The notes: generated from the letters alone by a model not told the origin. DNA of 64,000 nt from Cymodocea nodosa (GCA_036874045.1 CM072346.1:11756001-11820000), one strand, 5' to 3'; positions 25,201 to 34,990 are shown, counted from the first letter of the stretch. Numbers and translations are program-made.

Positions 25201-28200
25201 ATCGGTAGCAGAGATTTAGAATTGACTCCAAATTTGGTTGCCTGCTAAAATGTGCAATCATAAAAAGTCCAACAAGAAGGTAACCAACATTCCATGTTTA
25301 CTTGCAAGAGCACATGCTCGCTTCTCTTTTGTGTGGATCATTTTAGAAAAAAACCCTGAAAACATTGCTAGGTGTTTCACAAACATCCAACTGCAACAGC
25401 ATCAATCAAGGGACTGAGCAGAAACCAGCAACAGCCAATGCAGCCTATCAACAGCAAGTAGCATGAATGTGACAAGAAAAGTGCCCATTTTATTCATTTG
25501 TGTTGATGGATGAAGGAGCAAAAGATGCACTGAGTAGACAAGTCAGATCAACTCCATGATCTCATACAAATATTTTGCATTTTAGGAAATACAGGAGATT
25601 TCATATCCTGGAATCCATAAAGCAATATTTATAATCACATCAACCTATTTATATGATTTTTGGCACCAGAAATTCTCTTGAGAGTCCTCAAGTCAGTTTT
25701 GATGCTTTTTGGAACTCTTTTTAGAGTTTTCCAAGGAGGGAATTGGATGCATGCACAACATCAAATCAACCTGATATATCTTATTAGCCAAGAATAACCA
25801 CAATACAAAAGGTTGTTAACAGATATCTCTTGTTGATTCATGAGCTGATTTATTTGTTTGTCTCACATGTTTTGTAATTCTGGAGATACATTGTCTTTAC
25901 AATATGTATCTAGTAATTTTTCACAAGTAATTTCTTAAACCTACCATTTAAAAAAAAAAAAAACATGCCACATGTGGAAACAAAAGAGTGCTGCATGCTA
26001 AGGAAAATAGACGAAAGAAAGATTGATGAACACAACTAGATGCTCAGATAAATGCTTTAAGTATAGAGTCTTTTTGTATGTTCAAACAGAAAACTCATTG
26101 ATAATAGAAAGAAATTTAAATGTTTGCTTGGGGAGGCCTGTCTTTTATATTAATTTGTGACAATTTGAAAAGGGAATTGCAAATAAATGCAAGAAAAACA
26201 AACTACAATATGACATCATTTTATCAAAGCTAAATTTTGCATGACAATGTTCATCTGCAAACTTACCACCAAAGTCAGTAAATTCCCGGGGTATGGTTGA
26301 AACAAAGTGCAGAAGCACATCTAGCGGCACCTCATGTACATCAACAAAACATGCAGCACTGAGAACTTGCTCACAAACTGCAAACCAGTGAAAAAGTAAC
26401 TATTCATACAAACATTTGTTGGAACTAAGTTGCATCAATCAATAAGATCACATTGTAGGACTCTATAAGATCAAAGATATCTTCTGCAAGTTTACCTTGA
26501 AGACGATACTTGGGATTGAAATGGTGTTTGCATCTTTCAACTACCATTCCCAAGGAATCCAATAAATTTTGTGCAGTATAGTTTGAGCAACTTCCTTGAG
26601 CAGATTGTGCATTACCAACATTGTTGCAAATGTTTTCTTGATAATCGGCACTATTTTCATTGCATGTGCTCTTTCCACATGCTGCTGAAATACAGAAGGC
26701 AAGGGCCATCAACCCAACTCTTCCAAAAGACTCCTGCCTCGCAACAGATGCTAGGTAGCATAGAAACTCGAGTCGAACACTACAAAGAGCATCACCTTTA
26801 ACATCAACATTTGAGTATTGATAAGTCTAGATCAAAATAAGTTGATGTTTTAAAATATTATTTACACACAACACTATCATACAATTTCTACCCATCATTT
26901 TGGGAGGAGCTTATGGAAGTGGAGTTGTGCATATGTTAAGAGTTCACCAATAGAACTAAATTATTAAAATATAAAGAGCAGAGTTTGGTGGCTGATGAGT
27001 AGATAAGTTTTTGAGAAGCTAGCTCCAATTGATGTGGTGTTAAACTGTGCTGGGGTGTATTTGTCTAAATTGTTGCTTCTATCGTTCCATTTCTTTATTT
27101 TTTGTCTTTAGGTTTCTTTCTTTTTGGTGTTGTGTTGGGTGGCATGCACTTATCATCCTAATAAGACTTTGTACCATTTTTTGTGGATTTATTGCTTTGA
27201 TTGCCTATTGCTCAAAAAAAAAGAGCATTACCCCACTTCAATTAAATCTCCTCTCTTAACTAATGCATTCTTCGGTACCCTAAAAATATAACCAAACTAC
27301 CTAAGCTAATTTTCTCTTATACTATATTTGATTGGTGCAACTCCTCTATTCATAATAAAAGCATTTTTTAGCATATAGTATTACTACTCATTTATCTAAG
27401 CATATGTATCTTAACAATACTAACTTTTTCCATATAATGATACTTTACAATCCAACATTTTGAACCATAAAGTATGATTAGGTCAATAGCAATTTTATAG
27501 CATTTTGCTTTTAATTTGAAAATTATCATCATATCACATAATACTTCAAAAGCATTTACCCACTTCATTCATCCTACTTTAATGCTATGAAACATACTTC
27601 AACCCTATGAATAACATCCTCTATAATTTCACCATTGTTATTATTATAGATCTTAAATATTTAAAAGTCTTACTTTAACAAATCTCATAGTCATCTAAAT
27701 ATATGCTTTCATCATTATTCTTATTTCATTAAGCCTATGTTCCATATATTCAATTTTTGACCTACTCAATCTAAATCATTTGGACTCAAAGTATCTCTCC
27801 ATAATTCTAATTTATAACTGATAGTCAATATCTTAAAAAATTTGCAAACACTGAATTACATTTCTAACCTTTTAGGAAAATGGCCTAAAGATTGATGGAA
27901 AAATCTTGATGCATCCATCATCGTTCTTGAAGTATATGTTCCTCTTGAACCTGCCATCAAATAAAAATTTATATACATAATGTACACTATACATCTTTTC
28001 TCAACCAATCAAAAAAATGTCTTCTGTGAAAAAAAGAACAAATGTTAAAAAAAATCTTATCAAGGCAAGGAGGGAAAAGACATAAAAGCCAAAGGTATCA
28101 GCAATCAAAACAAAATCACAAAAGATAAATTTATTTTGGTAAATATTTTGCAGTTTTAGAAAACATGCTTATGATTTTTTGTATTTTTAATTCAAGATAT

Positions 28201-31200
28201 TGATTAGAAGAGTCTTGAAAGATTCTCATTATTAGTGTGTTGACACATTTAAGGGTAACCTCCTGACATGGATAACCATCTAACCCACATACATATTGTA
28301 ATATGCCTAACAACCCTCTCAAGTTAAAACATATATGTCAATTATACCAAGCTTGTTACATAAACTCTCAAACACTCCATTCAATAAGATATTGGCCAAC
28401 TACTAAATAATGGTAATCAACATCATTATGCAAGGTATACTCATGAAAGGTTAGATTGTTTATAATGAATATTGTGGCATGATTATTACAATACAAAGAC
28501 ATAGGTATATCTATGGTAAAAAAGACAAGCTCTATTAATAATGATCAAAGTTATATCATCTCATACATCATCTATGTCATAGATTTATACTTAGCTCTAC
28601 ATTAGATTTAGATACCACATTAAAATTGGATATTTCTTGAAAAATTGATGTGATGTTTTTAGTAGATACATCAGAATAGTCACAAAATATATGTTTCAAT
28701 TTTCAAATCCATACCACATAAACAGAAGTGCATCCCAATTACAGAGTGAAGCATTTTTTTTATCTGGTAATCAACACTTACCAAAGTCTTTGTGATGCAC
28801 AACATCATTTAAAGCCTGTATAAGAGGCCCTAATATAAACTTTACAGGTACAAGCTTTGCCAAGTTTCCATAAGTCTCCCAGTCGATGCTTAAAAAAGAC
28901 TGCATGATCAAGCAACGAACTGAAGAAAAAATAAAAAAGCAAGTATCATAAGAAAACTAAAAGAATAATTTAAAGGATCAACTGAGATATGATGAACTGA
29001 AGGTTGATCCCAGGGAAAACTAACTAGCAAGTCCAACATGCCTTGGGGATTGTCGTGAACAAAACCACGCTCCCAAAGGATTGTTAGCCAACTAAGCATC
29101 TCTCCTTCTGTTTCCATCCGATATTGGGCCATGCCTTCATTGACACAATCAGCATGTGTAGCAGATGGTCTCGATTGAAGCAACAAATAAACCTTCATAG
29201 AGAAAATTCTTAAATGACCAAGTGAAACTCAAAATTGCTATCCAGGGGTTGAGCATGACCAATGGTTATTAAAACTGTAACTTTTTGTAAAAAATATTTT
29301 CCTGGAAATGTTCTTTTGCTAAAGCAGTGTCAAACTTCATAAGGTTTCAACTTTAAATATTCAACCTAAATCTATTGATAAATGATAAAAAGTTCTAACA
29401 TGTAGCTTCAATATGAATGATCAAATTCTTTTTCAAAATAAATGTCAAGCTGTGTCTTATAATTGGAAGTGTAGCTGTTGGTAAAAATGTTTTTTTTCTA
29501 GGAAAGGCAATCCCAAATGGGTGAGAGAGAATTTTACCAGGTGAGTCCAAGCTGCTTCAACTAGGTGTGACCCATACTCCTCAAGCATTTCATAAAGCAG
29601 AAGGAATGCCCTCCACCTTTGCCATCCATTCCAATTGACAGAGAAATCATGAATGTCACCCACACCTAGTGATTTAGCCTCCATGCTAGCCCATTTTTCC
29701 CTCCTTGGCACTCTGGTACTATCTATCTTTCCATTAGAAACATTTACAGGACCAGCTTTGATTCTACAATTCAGGCCACTGTAAGTGAATTCACTATCAT
29801 CACAAGATGGAGACAAGTTCTGGTTCTCCAATGATAATTTCAAAACATAAAGTGACAACTTTCTTGCACTGGCATCCTTGTGCACCTATAACAGAAAAAA
29901 GAATCAACACAAATTTTTTACTTCTGAAACAATATTCTGCCTAATAACATGAAATTACATGTCCATACCAAGCCAGTACGGATTTCATCCCAAAAATCCT
30001 TTTCAGATGTTAGATCAAACTGATCACTTGTAACAAATTTGTTGACTTTGTTATTAATCTGGAAACCGAAATGCAAGGAGAGTATGTTGTATGCATCTTG
30101 TCGCTCAAGTGGTCCAACTCTGAATAGATTCAAGCAACACTTCCATATTCTTCTTGAAAAGCAATGCCTACAAAAGAAATTTGTTTCCTGAGTCATTAAA
30201 TATATTTTTTTACTTCATGAGAAAAATGGCAAAAAATCATATGGTCACGTGGTTCAGATTTTAACCAGGAGATAACACGGGAACACCCTTGTATTCTGAC
30301 AGTAAAAGATGGGCAAACTGTGAATGCCCTAAATATGGCAGGTAGGAGGAAATGAACAGCACAAAGCCGATGCTTGGAGCACTGTGAAAGCATAACAGTC
30401 ACCATACAGCATAGATCCCAAGTCAACTTACATGCAAATCCTTTAGAAGATCCACACTCTCCCACTGATTCTAACTGTTCTTCACCTTGGGCTTCCCACT
30501 GGAATTTTTCTCCCAAGGCAGCATCCGCTAGTGATGTCAATATGAGACATGAAATTTGCAAATGCAATGAAAAAGAATGGTCTAACCCATACTTCCGGTA
30601 ATGGGAAGATTTTGACTCCTTGTTCCAATGGAAGATGGCTTCTTCTCCACTTTGGACCATGCCAATACAAAGACCGATGGACCTCAGACATAGCGGAACA
30701 ATAGTCTCTTCCATGAGCACCCAGTTCTTAAAATACAAAACAATTTCTGTCAGCAATTCTACAACCTGTGACGAGGAGGAAACAGAGGCAAACAAACAGA
30801 AAAAGGTTATTACAAATGGGAATAAAGGCGATGACAATTTTTCTTTCTGTTTTGTTCTAAACGTACTTGGGCAAGTATTTCCTTGTCGTCCGGGGTCATT
30901 GCATGAAACAACGGTATGACACCTCTGTCTACGAGCGATTCCAAGCCACTGGGCCCAATTTCTTGATGCGTTACATGTATGAATCCATATCCAACGTATG
31001 ATCAAAAAAATTGTGAAACAAAATGACAAGACGATTAAAAAATAACAAACCAACTCTACAATTTTTTCAGAATTACCTGAATTCTTTACAAGATGAAAGA
31101 GAGCATTCGCGAAAGACACAAAAAGTTTTGTCTGCATCGAGCCCGAATTGGACTGTCCCCCCCTCGACCAATCCTAGAAAGAAAATTTTAACAAAAACAC

Positions 31201-31459
31201 ACACACACACCGACGAGGTAAGTGCATGAATAAACACCAAAATAACCGAACTTGAACACTGAACTTCACCAACCTGCAACACAGCCGGAAGGGCGTCGAG
31301 GAGAGAGGAGAAGAGGAGGGAAGCGGATAGGGAAGGAGAAGACGCCAACACGCAGTCGACAATGGCAGGAGCCGCAGGTGGGGGCACCAGGGCGAAGCTC
31401 CTGACGAGGGACGAGATGTGATCGGTAGTGTTGTGACGGTCGGCGGCCGGAAAAGCCAT
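13151..31459 (-). CDS. TARBP1/TRM3-like tRNA (guanosine-2'-O)-methyltransferase gene, 5' part (15 exons)
   Basis: I assembled 15 exons with consistent phases and splice signals, giving 3,134 coding bases (1,044 codons) without a stop. The ATG at 31459 sits in a strong context (ACCATGG) and opens MAFPAADRHN. The encoded part is a long helical, HEAT-like region with no catalytic motif. Phrases such as WERGFVHDNPQVR, IMQSFLSIDWE, RLAAYEALVSVF and RRAVLLNWKWLCLDSLL match my recollection of the N-terminal half of plant TARBP1-like SpoU proteins, which 2'-O-methylate tRNA guanosine-18. The SpoU domain would be C-terminal and lies left of 13151, beyond the window or lost. THADA-type proteins were considered but fit less well. 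Codon structure looks intact, so this is probably a live gene with transposon-loaded introns. Confidence 0.7.
13394..13636 (-). CDS. TARBP1-like exon 14
   Basis: 243 bp. Acceptor TGAGTAG|TCAGGG, donor TGGAAG|GTATGT, phase 0 to 0. Begins SGSEIRLAAYEALVSVF and ends RRAVLLNWK. It continues the protein across intron 13 without frame disturbance. Confidence 0.75.
13637..14239. other. Intron 13, unoccupied 3' part
   Basis: AT-rich intron sequence next to the exon 14 acceptor. No element recognised. Confidence 0.5.
14240..14583 (+). pseudogene. L1-type LINE, ORF1 zinc-knuckle part (left piece)
   Basis: The open frame at 14249-14488 reads EYGWLKPKFCNGCYKIWHID and has a C-x2-C-x4-H-x4-C knuckle (CNGC..H..C) after a tryptophan-lysine-proline lead. 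This is the usual form of plant L1 ORF1 knuckles ('VEYEWKPKFC'). The LINE is cut at 14584 by a copia element and resumes at 19043: the word AAGGAGG is found on both sides. Confidence 0.65.
14584..14991 (-). repeat. 3' LTR of the intronic copia
   Basis: 408 bp, TG...CA. The polypurine tract TCAAGGTGGAGAATTG (minus) lies just right of 14991. Confidence 0.8.
14992..17829 (-). pseudogene. Copia gag-pro-int-RNase H polyprotein pseudogene
   Basis: On minus, in order: Gag remains with knuckle CNYCKELGYWKAKCP (near 17080), protease WILDSGASYHM (near 16940), the pre-integrase region, integrase core (frame 16199-16630: FCEHCIFGKQHRVHFGK, YFFSIIDDFSKMTWIF), the integrase C-terminal part (15744-16055: FWGEAIHTTCFLVN, RIFGCTAYYHV), then a 144-codon frame at 15222-15656. 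That last frame passes from the linker (EEPSTYFEAIEVVS) straight into the end of RNase H (WKATLQLIVLLSTSESKYMA). The whole RT domain is therefore missing. Frameshifts separate the blocks. Confidence 0.8.
18215..19014. mobile_element. 800-bp MITE-like insertion in the copia LTR
   Basis: Flanked by TTAA on both sides (18211-18214 and 19015-19018), where the intact LTR has a single copy. The ends GGAGGGTTTGTG and (inverted) GGATCCATTTGC are partly alike. A phrase of the form GG(A)TTTGTGTC.T.CAA.AAAGTT occurs at 18218-18246 and 18283-18310, and inverted near 18891-18920. The interior is extremely AT-rich. A TTA-type TSD would suggest a PIF/Harbinger (Tourist-like) MITE; a TTAA TSD is equally readable. 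No transposase. Confidence 0.65.
18415..18880. repeat. AT-rich low-complexity core of the MITE
   Basis: Almost only A and T, with recurring words TTAATATAAT and TATTATTTAAT. Confidence 0.7.
19043..19795 (+). pseudogene. L1-type LINE, RT N-terminal part (right piece)
   Basis: Continues the LINE interrupted at 14584. The frame at 19478-19798 contains DECEIRNAIFSMKQEHALGL, then NGFSTKFFQHCWAVAGEDMV, matching the L1 RT opening ('IK.AVF.M..D.APGPDGF...FF...W..VG.DV'). The endonuclease domain is absent or unrecognisable, and the element stops abruptly at 19795 next to a purine-rich stretch. Confidence 0.7.
19870..22122 (-). pseudogene. Copia gag-pro-int remnant, 3'-truncated
   Basis: On minus from the PBS (22123-22111, TGGTATTAGAGC): Gag with frames near 21379-21710 and the phrase FDIYQSPIADILSFQRYRKE, a knuckle CPKCQWCGKIGHHLEKC near 21030, protease near 20790 (SWNIDSNVSSYVSGIPNLFT, with DSG altered to DSN), pre-integrase CESYQLWKHTHTTF, and integrase FDLIHCDIWGSSRVVSSCGH with VVFVDDYSRVFWVYLLKD (20324-19992). 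It stops after the 'NGVAERK' equivalent, so RT, RNase H and the 3' LTR are lost. The catalytic change DSG to DSN and many stops show it is dead. Confidence 0.8.
22123..22253 (-). repeat. 5' LTR (131 bp) of the truncated copia
   Basis: On minus TGTTAGATCC...CCCTTCAACA, directly before the PBS. Contains ATCCATTTAGAGTCTAAATGGAT, also present in the LTR at 6711-6855. Confidence 0.7.
22254..22635. other. AT-rich intron sequence
   Basis: No element or coding signature recognised. Confidence 0.4.
22636..23404 (-). mobile_element. Probable non-autonomous LTR element, 5' part
   Basis: On minus, an LTR-like segment of about 150 bp (23404 TGTTAGAGTAAT... to about 23253) is followed by a PBS-like TGGTATCAAAAC (23250-23239) and then about 600 bp of T/G-rich (minus) sequence without gag or pol. 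No second LTR was found. Layout and length resemble the element at 10616-11987. Confidence 0.4.
23557..23712 (-). CDS. TARBP1-like exon 13
   Basis: 156 bp. Acceptor GCCACAG|GAGGAG, donor CAAGCG|GTATGT, phase 0 to 0. Followed by the 9.9-kb transposon-filled intron 13. Confidence 0.75.
23800..24042 (-). CDS. TARBP1-like exon 12
   Basis: 243 bp. Acceptor ACATTGCAG|TTTTTA, donor ATTTCT|GTAAGG, phase 0 to 0. Encodes SSPVKFLILIIGLIEELQYS. Confidence 0.75.
24043..24594. other. Intron 11
   Basis: 552 bp of AT-rich intron, no inserted element recognised. Confidence 0.6.
24595..24851 (-). CDS. TARBP1-like exon 11
   Basis: 257 bp. Acceptor GTGCTAAG|GTCCAT, donor TTATG|GTATAA, phase 1 to 0. Encodes LRSKVQEWLSKS and WLLETQRWARALFLIITRAH. 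Confidence 0.75.
24852..26266. other. Intron 10
   Basis: 1,415 bp of AT-rich intron, an A-run near 25951-25963, no transposon recognised. Confidence 0.6.
26267..26377 (-). CDS. TARBP1-like exon 10
   Basis: 111 bp. Acceptor GTTTGCAG|TTTGTG, donor GGTG|GTAAGT, phase 1 to 1. Encodes PLDVLLHFVSTIPREFTDFG. Confidence 0.75.
26496..26795 (-). CDS. TARBP1-like exon 9
   Basis: 300 bp. Acceptor GTTAAAG|GTGATG, donor TTCAAG|GTAAAC, phase 1 to 1. Encodes RLEFLCYLASVARQESFGRV and GLMALAFCISAACG. The acceptor is the weakest of the set (purine-rich upstream), so the exon start could shift. Confidence 0.65.
26981..27219 (+). mobile_element. 5'-truncated LINE 3' end with poly-A and TSD
   Basis: A 239-bp insertion in intron 8 begins after AAAGAGCA (26973-26980), has a G/T-rich 3'-UTR-like sequence, ends in an A-run and is followed by AAAGAGCA again (27220-27227). 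Short length, poly-A and an 8-bp direct repeat are the hallmarks of target-primed reverse transcription. The parent LINE cannot be named. Confidence 0.6.
27260..27860 (-). pseudogene. RTE-clade LINE reverse transcriptase relic
   Basis: The minus strand, through stops, reads TLSPNDLD.VGQKLNIW, then NGEIIEDVIHRVEVCF, then KQNAIKLLLT, then EKVSIVKIHMLR.MSSNT. These align in order with the C-terminal part of plant RTE-type LINE polyproteins ('LS..KTEYMEC', 'DGEI.EDV.HRI..GW', 'KGKFY..AIRPA', 'H..S..EMRMLRWM'). Very decayed. It lies directly after the LINE 3' end in intron 8. Confidence 0.6.
27861..28781. other. Remainder of intron 8 (3' flank of exon 8)
   Basis: AT-rich. 28290-28420 on minus contains phrases resembling a copia polypurine/LTR start (CTTGAGAGGG near 28315-28325), too weak to call an element. 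Confidence 0.35.
28782..28919 (-). CDS. TARBP1-like exon 8
   Basis: 138 bp. Acceptor TTCTTCAG|TTCGTT, donor CTTTG|GTAAGT, phase 1 to 1. Encodes RCLIMQSFLSIDWETYGNLA. Too short to stand out as an open frame on its own. Confidence 0.7.
29042..29192 (-). CDS. TARBP1-like exon 7 (GC donor)
   Basis: 151 bp. Acceptor ATGAAG|GTTTAT. The donor is CCAAG|GCATGT, a GC-AG intron. With exon 8 this gives WERGFVHDNPQ-V-RCLIMQSF in frame. A GT at 28982 would leave phase 0 and break the exon 8 frame. The open frame beyond 29042 is intron read-through. Confidence 0.7.
29538..29885 (-). CDS. TARBP1-like exon 6
   Basis: 348 bp. Acceptor GTTATAG|GTGCAC, donor CACCTG|GTAAAA, phase 0 to 0. Contains NWNGWQRWRAFLLLYEMLEE, a strongly conserved-looking helical segment. 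Confidence 0.75.
29969..30167 (-). CDS. TARBP1-like exon 5
   Basis: 199 bp. Acceptor TTTTGTAG|GCATTG, donor GGCTTG|GTATGG, phase 2 to 0. Encodes RRIWKCCLNLFRVGPLERQD. Confidence 0.75.
30266..30765 (-). CDS. TARBP1-like exon 4
   Basis: 500 bp, the longest exon. Acceptor GTCACAG|GTTGTAG, donor CTCCTG|GTTAAA, phase 0 to 2. Contains ETIVPLCLRSIGLCIGMVQS and a Cys-rich stretch KLTWDLCCMVTVMLSQCSK. The split codon restores Trp with exon 5. Confidence 0.75.
30867..30961 (-). CDS. TARBP1-like exon 3
   Basis: 95 bp. Acceptor ATCAAG|AAATTG, donor CCAA|GTACGT, phase 1 to 0. Encodes GLESLVDRGVIPLFHAM. Confidence 0.65.
31077..31173 (-). CDS. TARBP1-like exon 2
   Basis: 97 bp. Acceptor TTTCTAG|GATTGG, donor TTCAG|GTAATT, entering phase 0 and leaving phase 1. 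Encodes ...FVSFANALFHLVKNS. Confidence 0.65.
31274..31459 (-). CDS. TARBP1-like exon 1
   Basis: 62 codons from the ATG to CAG, ending LLDALPAVLQ. The donor is CAG|GTTGGTG (phase 0). It is GC-rich compared with later exons, which is common for first exons in many plants, especially monocots. Confidence 0.7.
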
Positions 31460-31620
31460 GGTCTTCTGCTGAGAAACGGCAGCCGAGGAGGGGACGGTCA
31501 GGCGTCCTTAGCGACCGGAAGACGGCGGCGACACCCAAAACCCTGCGAGGTGTGATCCGCGGGGTTTTTTGCCCGACTGGAAAGACGAGGTTCAAAATGT
31601 ATTATTTAATTCTACGGTTA
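31460..31620 (-). promoter_or_regulatory. GC-rich 5' leader and proximal promoter of the TARBP1-like gene
   Basis: About 130 bp of CpG-rich sequence precedes the ATG. It holds AAACCCT-type words (ACCCAAAACCCTG near 31530-31543 on plus), which resemble the plant telo-box found in promoters of translation-related genes. A TATA-like ATTAAATAAT lies near 31601-31612. Transcription start is not determinable. Confidence 0.35.
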
Positions 31621-33924
31621 TAAAATAGAATATTCCGTACGTAAGAAAATCATCGTTGATATTTTTTTAAAAAAATACCTTAACGTATTATATAAATTTT
31701 TCGAAAATTATAAGTTTAATATGATTTAGAAGATCTAGTAATCCTCTATTTTACACATTTATAATAAATATAACTTATCATTTGAAATAACTCATCTATT
31801 TGAAAGAAAAGTTGACATACTTATAATTTTAGTTAAAATATTTTAAAAAATAAATAAATATCTTCACCTTTTTCTAACATATTTCTATACTTCTTAAAAT
31901 AACATCAAAGTACCGTTAAATTTCTCTTTAAAATTCATTATTACCTACAAAATAATATAAGACAAAGAAAGACTACATCAAGTTCAATTTTAAACATATT
32001 AGGTCATATAAAAACAAACATACTATATAAAATTATTTCACATATCATCCTACATTTAATACAACATATCACAATATGACCAATAAATAAATGACATCAA
32101 ATCATTCTACATTTTAAGTCCAAACAAAAAATATATAACATCAAACATCTAACACAATACAAAACATTTAAATCATTTTTTTTTCTCCTTCACATCTAAT
32201 ACAATCATATTTCCCCCATCAATCATATGTAAAACTTTAACCATCCATGTCATATTTCTTTCAATATAATCACAAATATTTTACTCTATTCTTACTTTTG
32301 GAATAACCAAGTAACTTTTATTAGTCAATCATAAATAGATCTTCAATCTTAAGTAATGTTGCGATAGCTTTATCTAAATAAGGTTGAGACTTTAATTTAC
32401 ATGTCAACATTTACTTTTGTATGTCAGTCATCTCCTTCCTTTGTTCATTATAAATTTCATCATTAACATTATCTTTTTAATACATAGTAAGAAAAACTTT
32501 TGATGCATCTTTCAAACATTCCAATGTTAACCATTATATGGTAGAAAACCTTATAAATTTATTATAAAGGTCAAATCAATGGAATTTGATTAAACACTCA
32601 ATAGGAATTTCTTGTTCTCAATCACATGTTATCCATAGTTCATTAGACAAGGCAAAAGCAAGTGAGAATCAGTTATTTGCATAATAAGACAAACTTCCAA
32701 TTTTATTCTAAATTTTAAGGGAAATGTATAAGAATTGTCGAAAATGTTTGTTTGACTACTCAAGCAACCTTGAACATCATTTCTATAATACAAGTTGAAC
32801 AAGAGAAGCAAACTTGAAACTCTCTTCGCAAGCACAAATGATCTATTACAAGTTCTATAATATAAGTGGGTAGATAGATGAGTATCAAAAACTTGATAAT
32901 CTCAAATTTTTGCTCAAAATTTTAGCAATTATCTGAAGATGAAATAAGAACTCTTGCCCAATCAAGATAGGTAACATCTAAGAAAAGAAATAGTAAGTAT
33001 ATATACATTAAATACATAAAAAATGAATAAAGGTTAAAGATTATGTCATGTCACCTCATTAGCTGACTTCATCAAACCAAACAATTTGAAGTTTAAAATA
33101 AGCCAACTATTCAACCTTATGCCTATTCAAAAGTCCTTTATTTATTAGTCCATGGGTAGAATTTATTTGTTAGAAATCATAGTATTATTTTTACTTAGAT
33201 TGGGAGGTTCCTTCCAATCAATCAAGTGAAATATCAATATAACTATATTCAACTTTATGGTTTTGTAGTTTTTTGGCTGATAGTGTATCTCTCTAGTTAG
33301 GCTTGATAAAATCAAGTGAAGCCTAGACAAATCATAATGACAAATAAGGATAGGCAATTGGAATAGGGTACCATTTGTGGAGATCCACACAACTATCAAC
33401 TTGATATCAATGAAGGCTTTGGGGGAGATTTAAAGGATTGTCAATGAGGGCTTCTATCAAGGGTTTAGGGAGATCAAGAGGATTGTCGACAAGGGAGCTT
33501 CAAGAGCAAACAAGAGCTTTAAGGTTAATTACGAGCTTCGAAAGTGAAGGTCAACTAGGTGGCGCACAATGAAAGAGCAATGAAGATCTGTTGGGAGACA
33601 TCATGTGGAATAGTGGAGCAACAAAGATCTATTTGATAGAGTAGGTTGAGCATAGTGGAAGTTGGGATGACGCCATAAGCACTGATCTTGTTGGAATATC
33701 TCATAAGCATCGTAAGATCTAGCTGACCATAGTGTAGGTCTAGTAATGCTAGGTAGAGCATTGGAAGAAGTCAGGCGATGAAATCGAATGGGGCGAGGTT
33801 GAAAATGAAGGGACAATAAAGGTAAAATTTCATTTTTATATGGCAAAAATTTACCCTTTTCCTTTCTTTCAACCAATATGTACACTAACGCCTACCTAAC
33901 AGAATTCAACCATTTTCCTTTCTG
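31621..33924. other. AT-rich intergenic stretch upstream of the TARBP1-like gene
   Basis: No gene or named element recognised. 33420-33830 is more G-rich on plus and has short repeated words (AAGAGGATTGTC/AAAGGATTGTC), but no coding signature. Confidence 0.45.
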
Positions 33925-34990
33925 TTGGCTAAATTTCATCAAGCACTAAGGCGGTATTTGTGCATGTTAAAAAGTCTAGAAATGGAACAAATAGAAAATT
34001 CTGATTTCTATGAATTGGAAAGTTTTGCATCTATTGCTAGACTTGAAACAATTAGAATGTTACTTACTTTTGTAAACAGTATGAAAATAAAGATCTTTCA
34101 CATAGATGTAAAGAGTATATTCTTGAATAGGATTCTACAAGAAGAAATATATATAAAACAACTACCAGGTTTTGAAAATGAAGATAGACCAAACCGTATA
34201 TACAAATTAAACAAGGCATTGTATAGTTTGAAACAAGCACCAAGAACATAGTATGACAAGCTTAAAGGTTTCCTACTTGACAATCAATTCAACATAGGAA
34301 TAGTAGATAACACTTTATTTATCAAATCAAAAAATTCTCACATGTTGATCATTCAGATTTATGTTGATGATATCATCTTTGATGTAACAAATGAAAAATT
34401 GTCATGACTTTCAGAATTTAATGCAAAATGAATTTAAAATGAGTCTTATGGGAGAATTAAAATTTTTCTTAGGATTACAAATTCATCAACTACAACATGG
34501 AATTTTCCTAAATCAAGAAAAATTTTGCAAAGAGGTTCTAATAAAATTTGGTATGGAAAAATCCAAAGAGGCTCAAACTCCTATGAATTCAAACGAAAAG
34601 CTTGATAAAGATAATTATGGTATTCCTATGGATCAAAAGAAATATAAAGGTATGATTAGATTACTTCTATATTTAATAGCTAGCAGACCAGACATTATAT
34701 TCAATGTGTGTGCATGTGCAAGATATCAAGCCTCTCTAAAAGCATCACATCTAAAAGTAGTCAAATGAATTTTTAAATACCTACAGGGTATAAAAGACTT
34801 TGGATTATTTTACTCAGCATAGAATCAACTAATATTAACAAGTTACAGTGATGCAGATTATATAGGATATAAATCAGAGAGAAAGAGCACTAGTGGTATA
34901 TGTCAACTATTTGGTCATTCACTTGTATCATGGTTCAGTAGAAAACAAAATTCTATTGTAGCATAAAGAAATATAAAATATAAATTCATT
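33925..34990 (+). pseudogene. Copia reverse transcriptase / RNase H fragment
   Basis: Plus-strand frames 33925-34251 (FHIDVKSIFLN, EEIYIKQLPGFENED, KLNKALYSLKQAPRT) and 34391-34768 (MGELKFFLGLQIHQLQHGIF, GMIRLLLYLIASRPDIIFNV) with YVDDIIF between them are the core of a copia RT. RNase H follows (SDADYIGYKSERKSTSGICQ, VSWFSRKQNSIVA). A TAG after 'QAPRT' and a frameshift near 34395 disable it. The 5' part is missing, and it joins directly to the RT start of a second copia copy near 34990. Confidence 0.8.

Noticed and set aside
28908..29041. Open frame beyond exon 7 (MLDLLVSFPWDQ...)
   Set aside because: This is intron read-through. Using the GC donor at 29041 gives the conserved HDNPQVRCLIMQSF junction, whereas read-through does not connect to exon 8 in frame.
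30374..30919. Plus-strand open frames over exons 3-4
   Set aside because: They are antisense shadows of exon 4 and intron 3 of the minus-strand gene.
31174..31273. Continuous open frame across exon 1 into exon 2 (31073-31459)
   Set aside because: The middle part (SSVCVCVFVKIFFLG) is a translated CA repeat and is bounded by good GT and AG signals. The exon 2 frame that continues the protein is a different one.
13151..31459. Identification of the host gene as THADA-like
   Set aside because: Both are long helical-repeat tRNA-methylation-related proteins. The phrases WERGFVHDNPQVR, IMQSFLSIDWE and RRAVLLNWKWLC fit the TARBP1-like family better from memory, but a profile search would be decisive.
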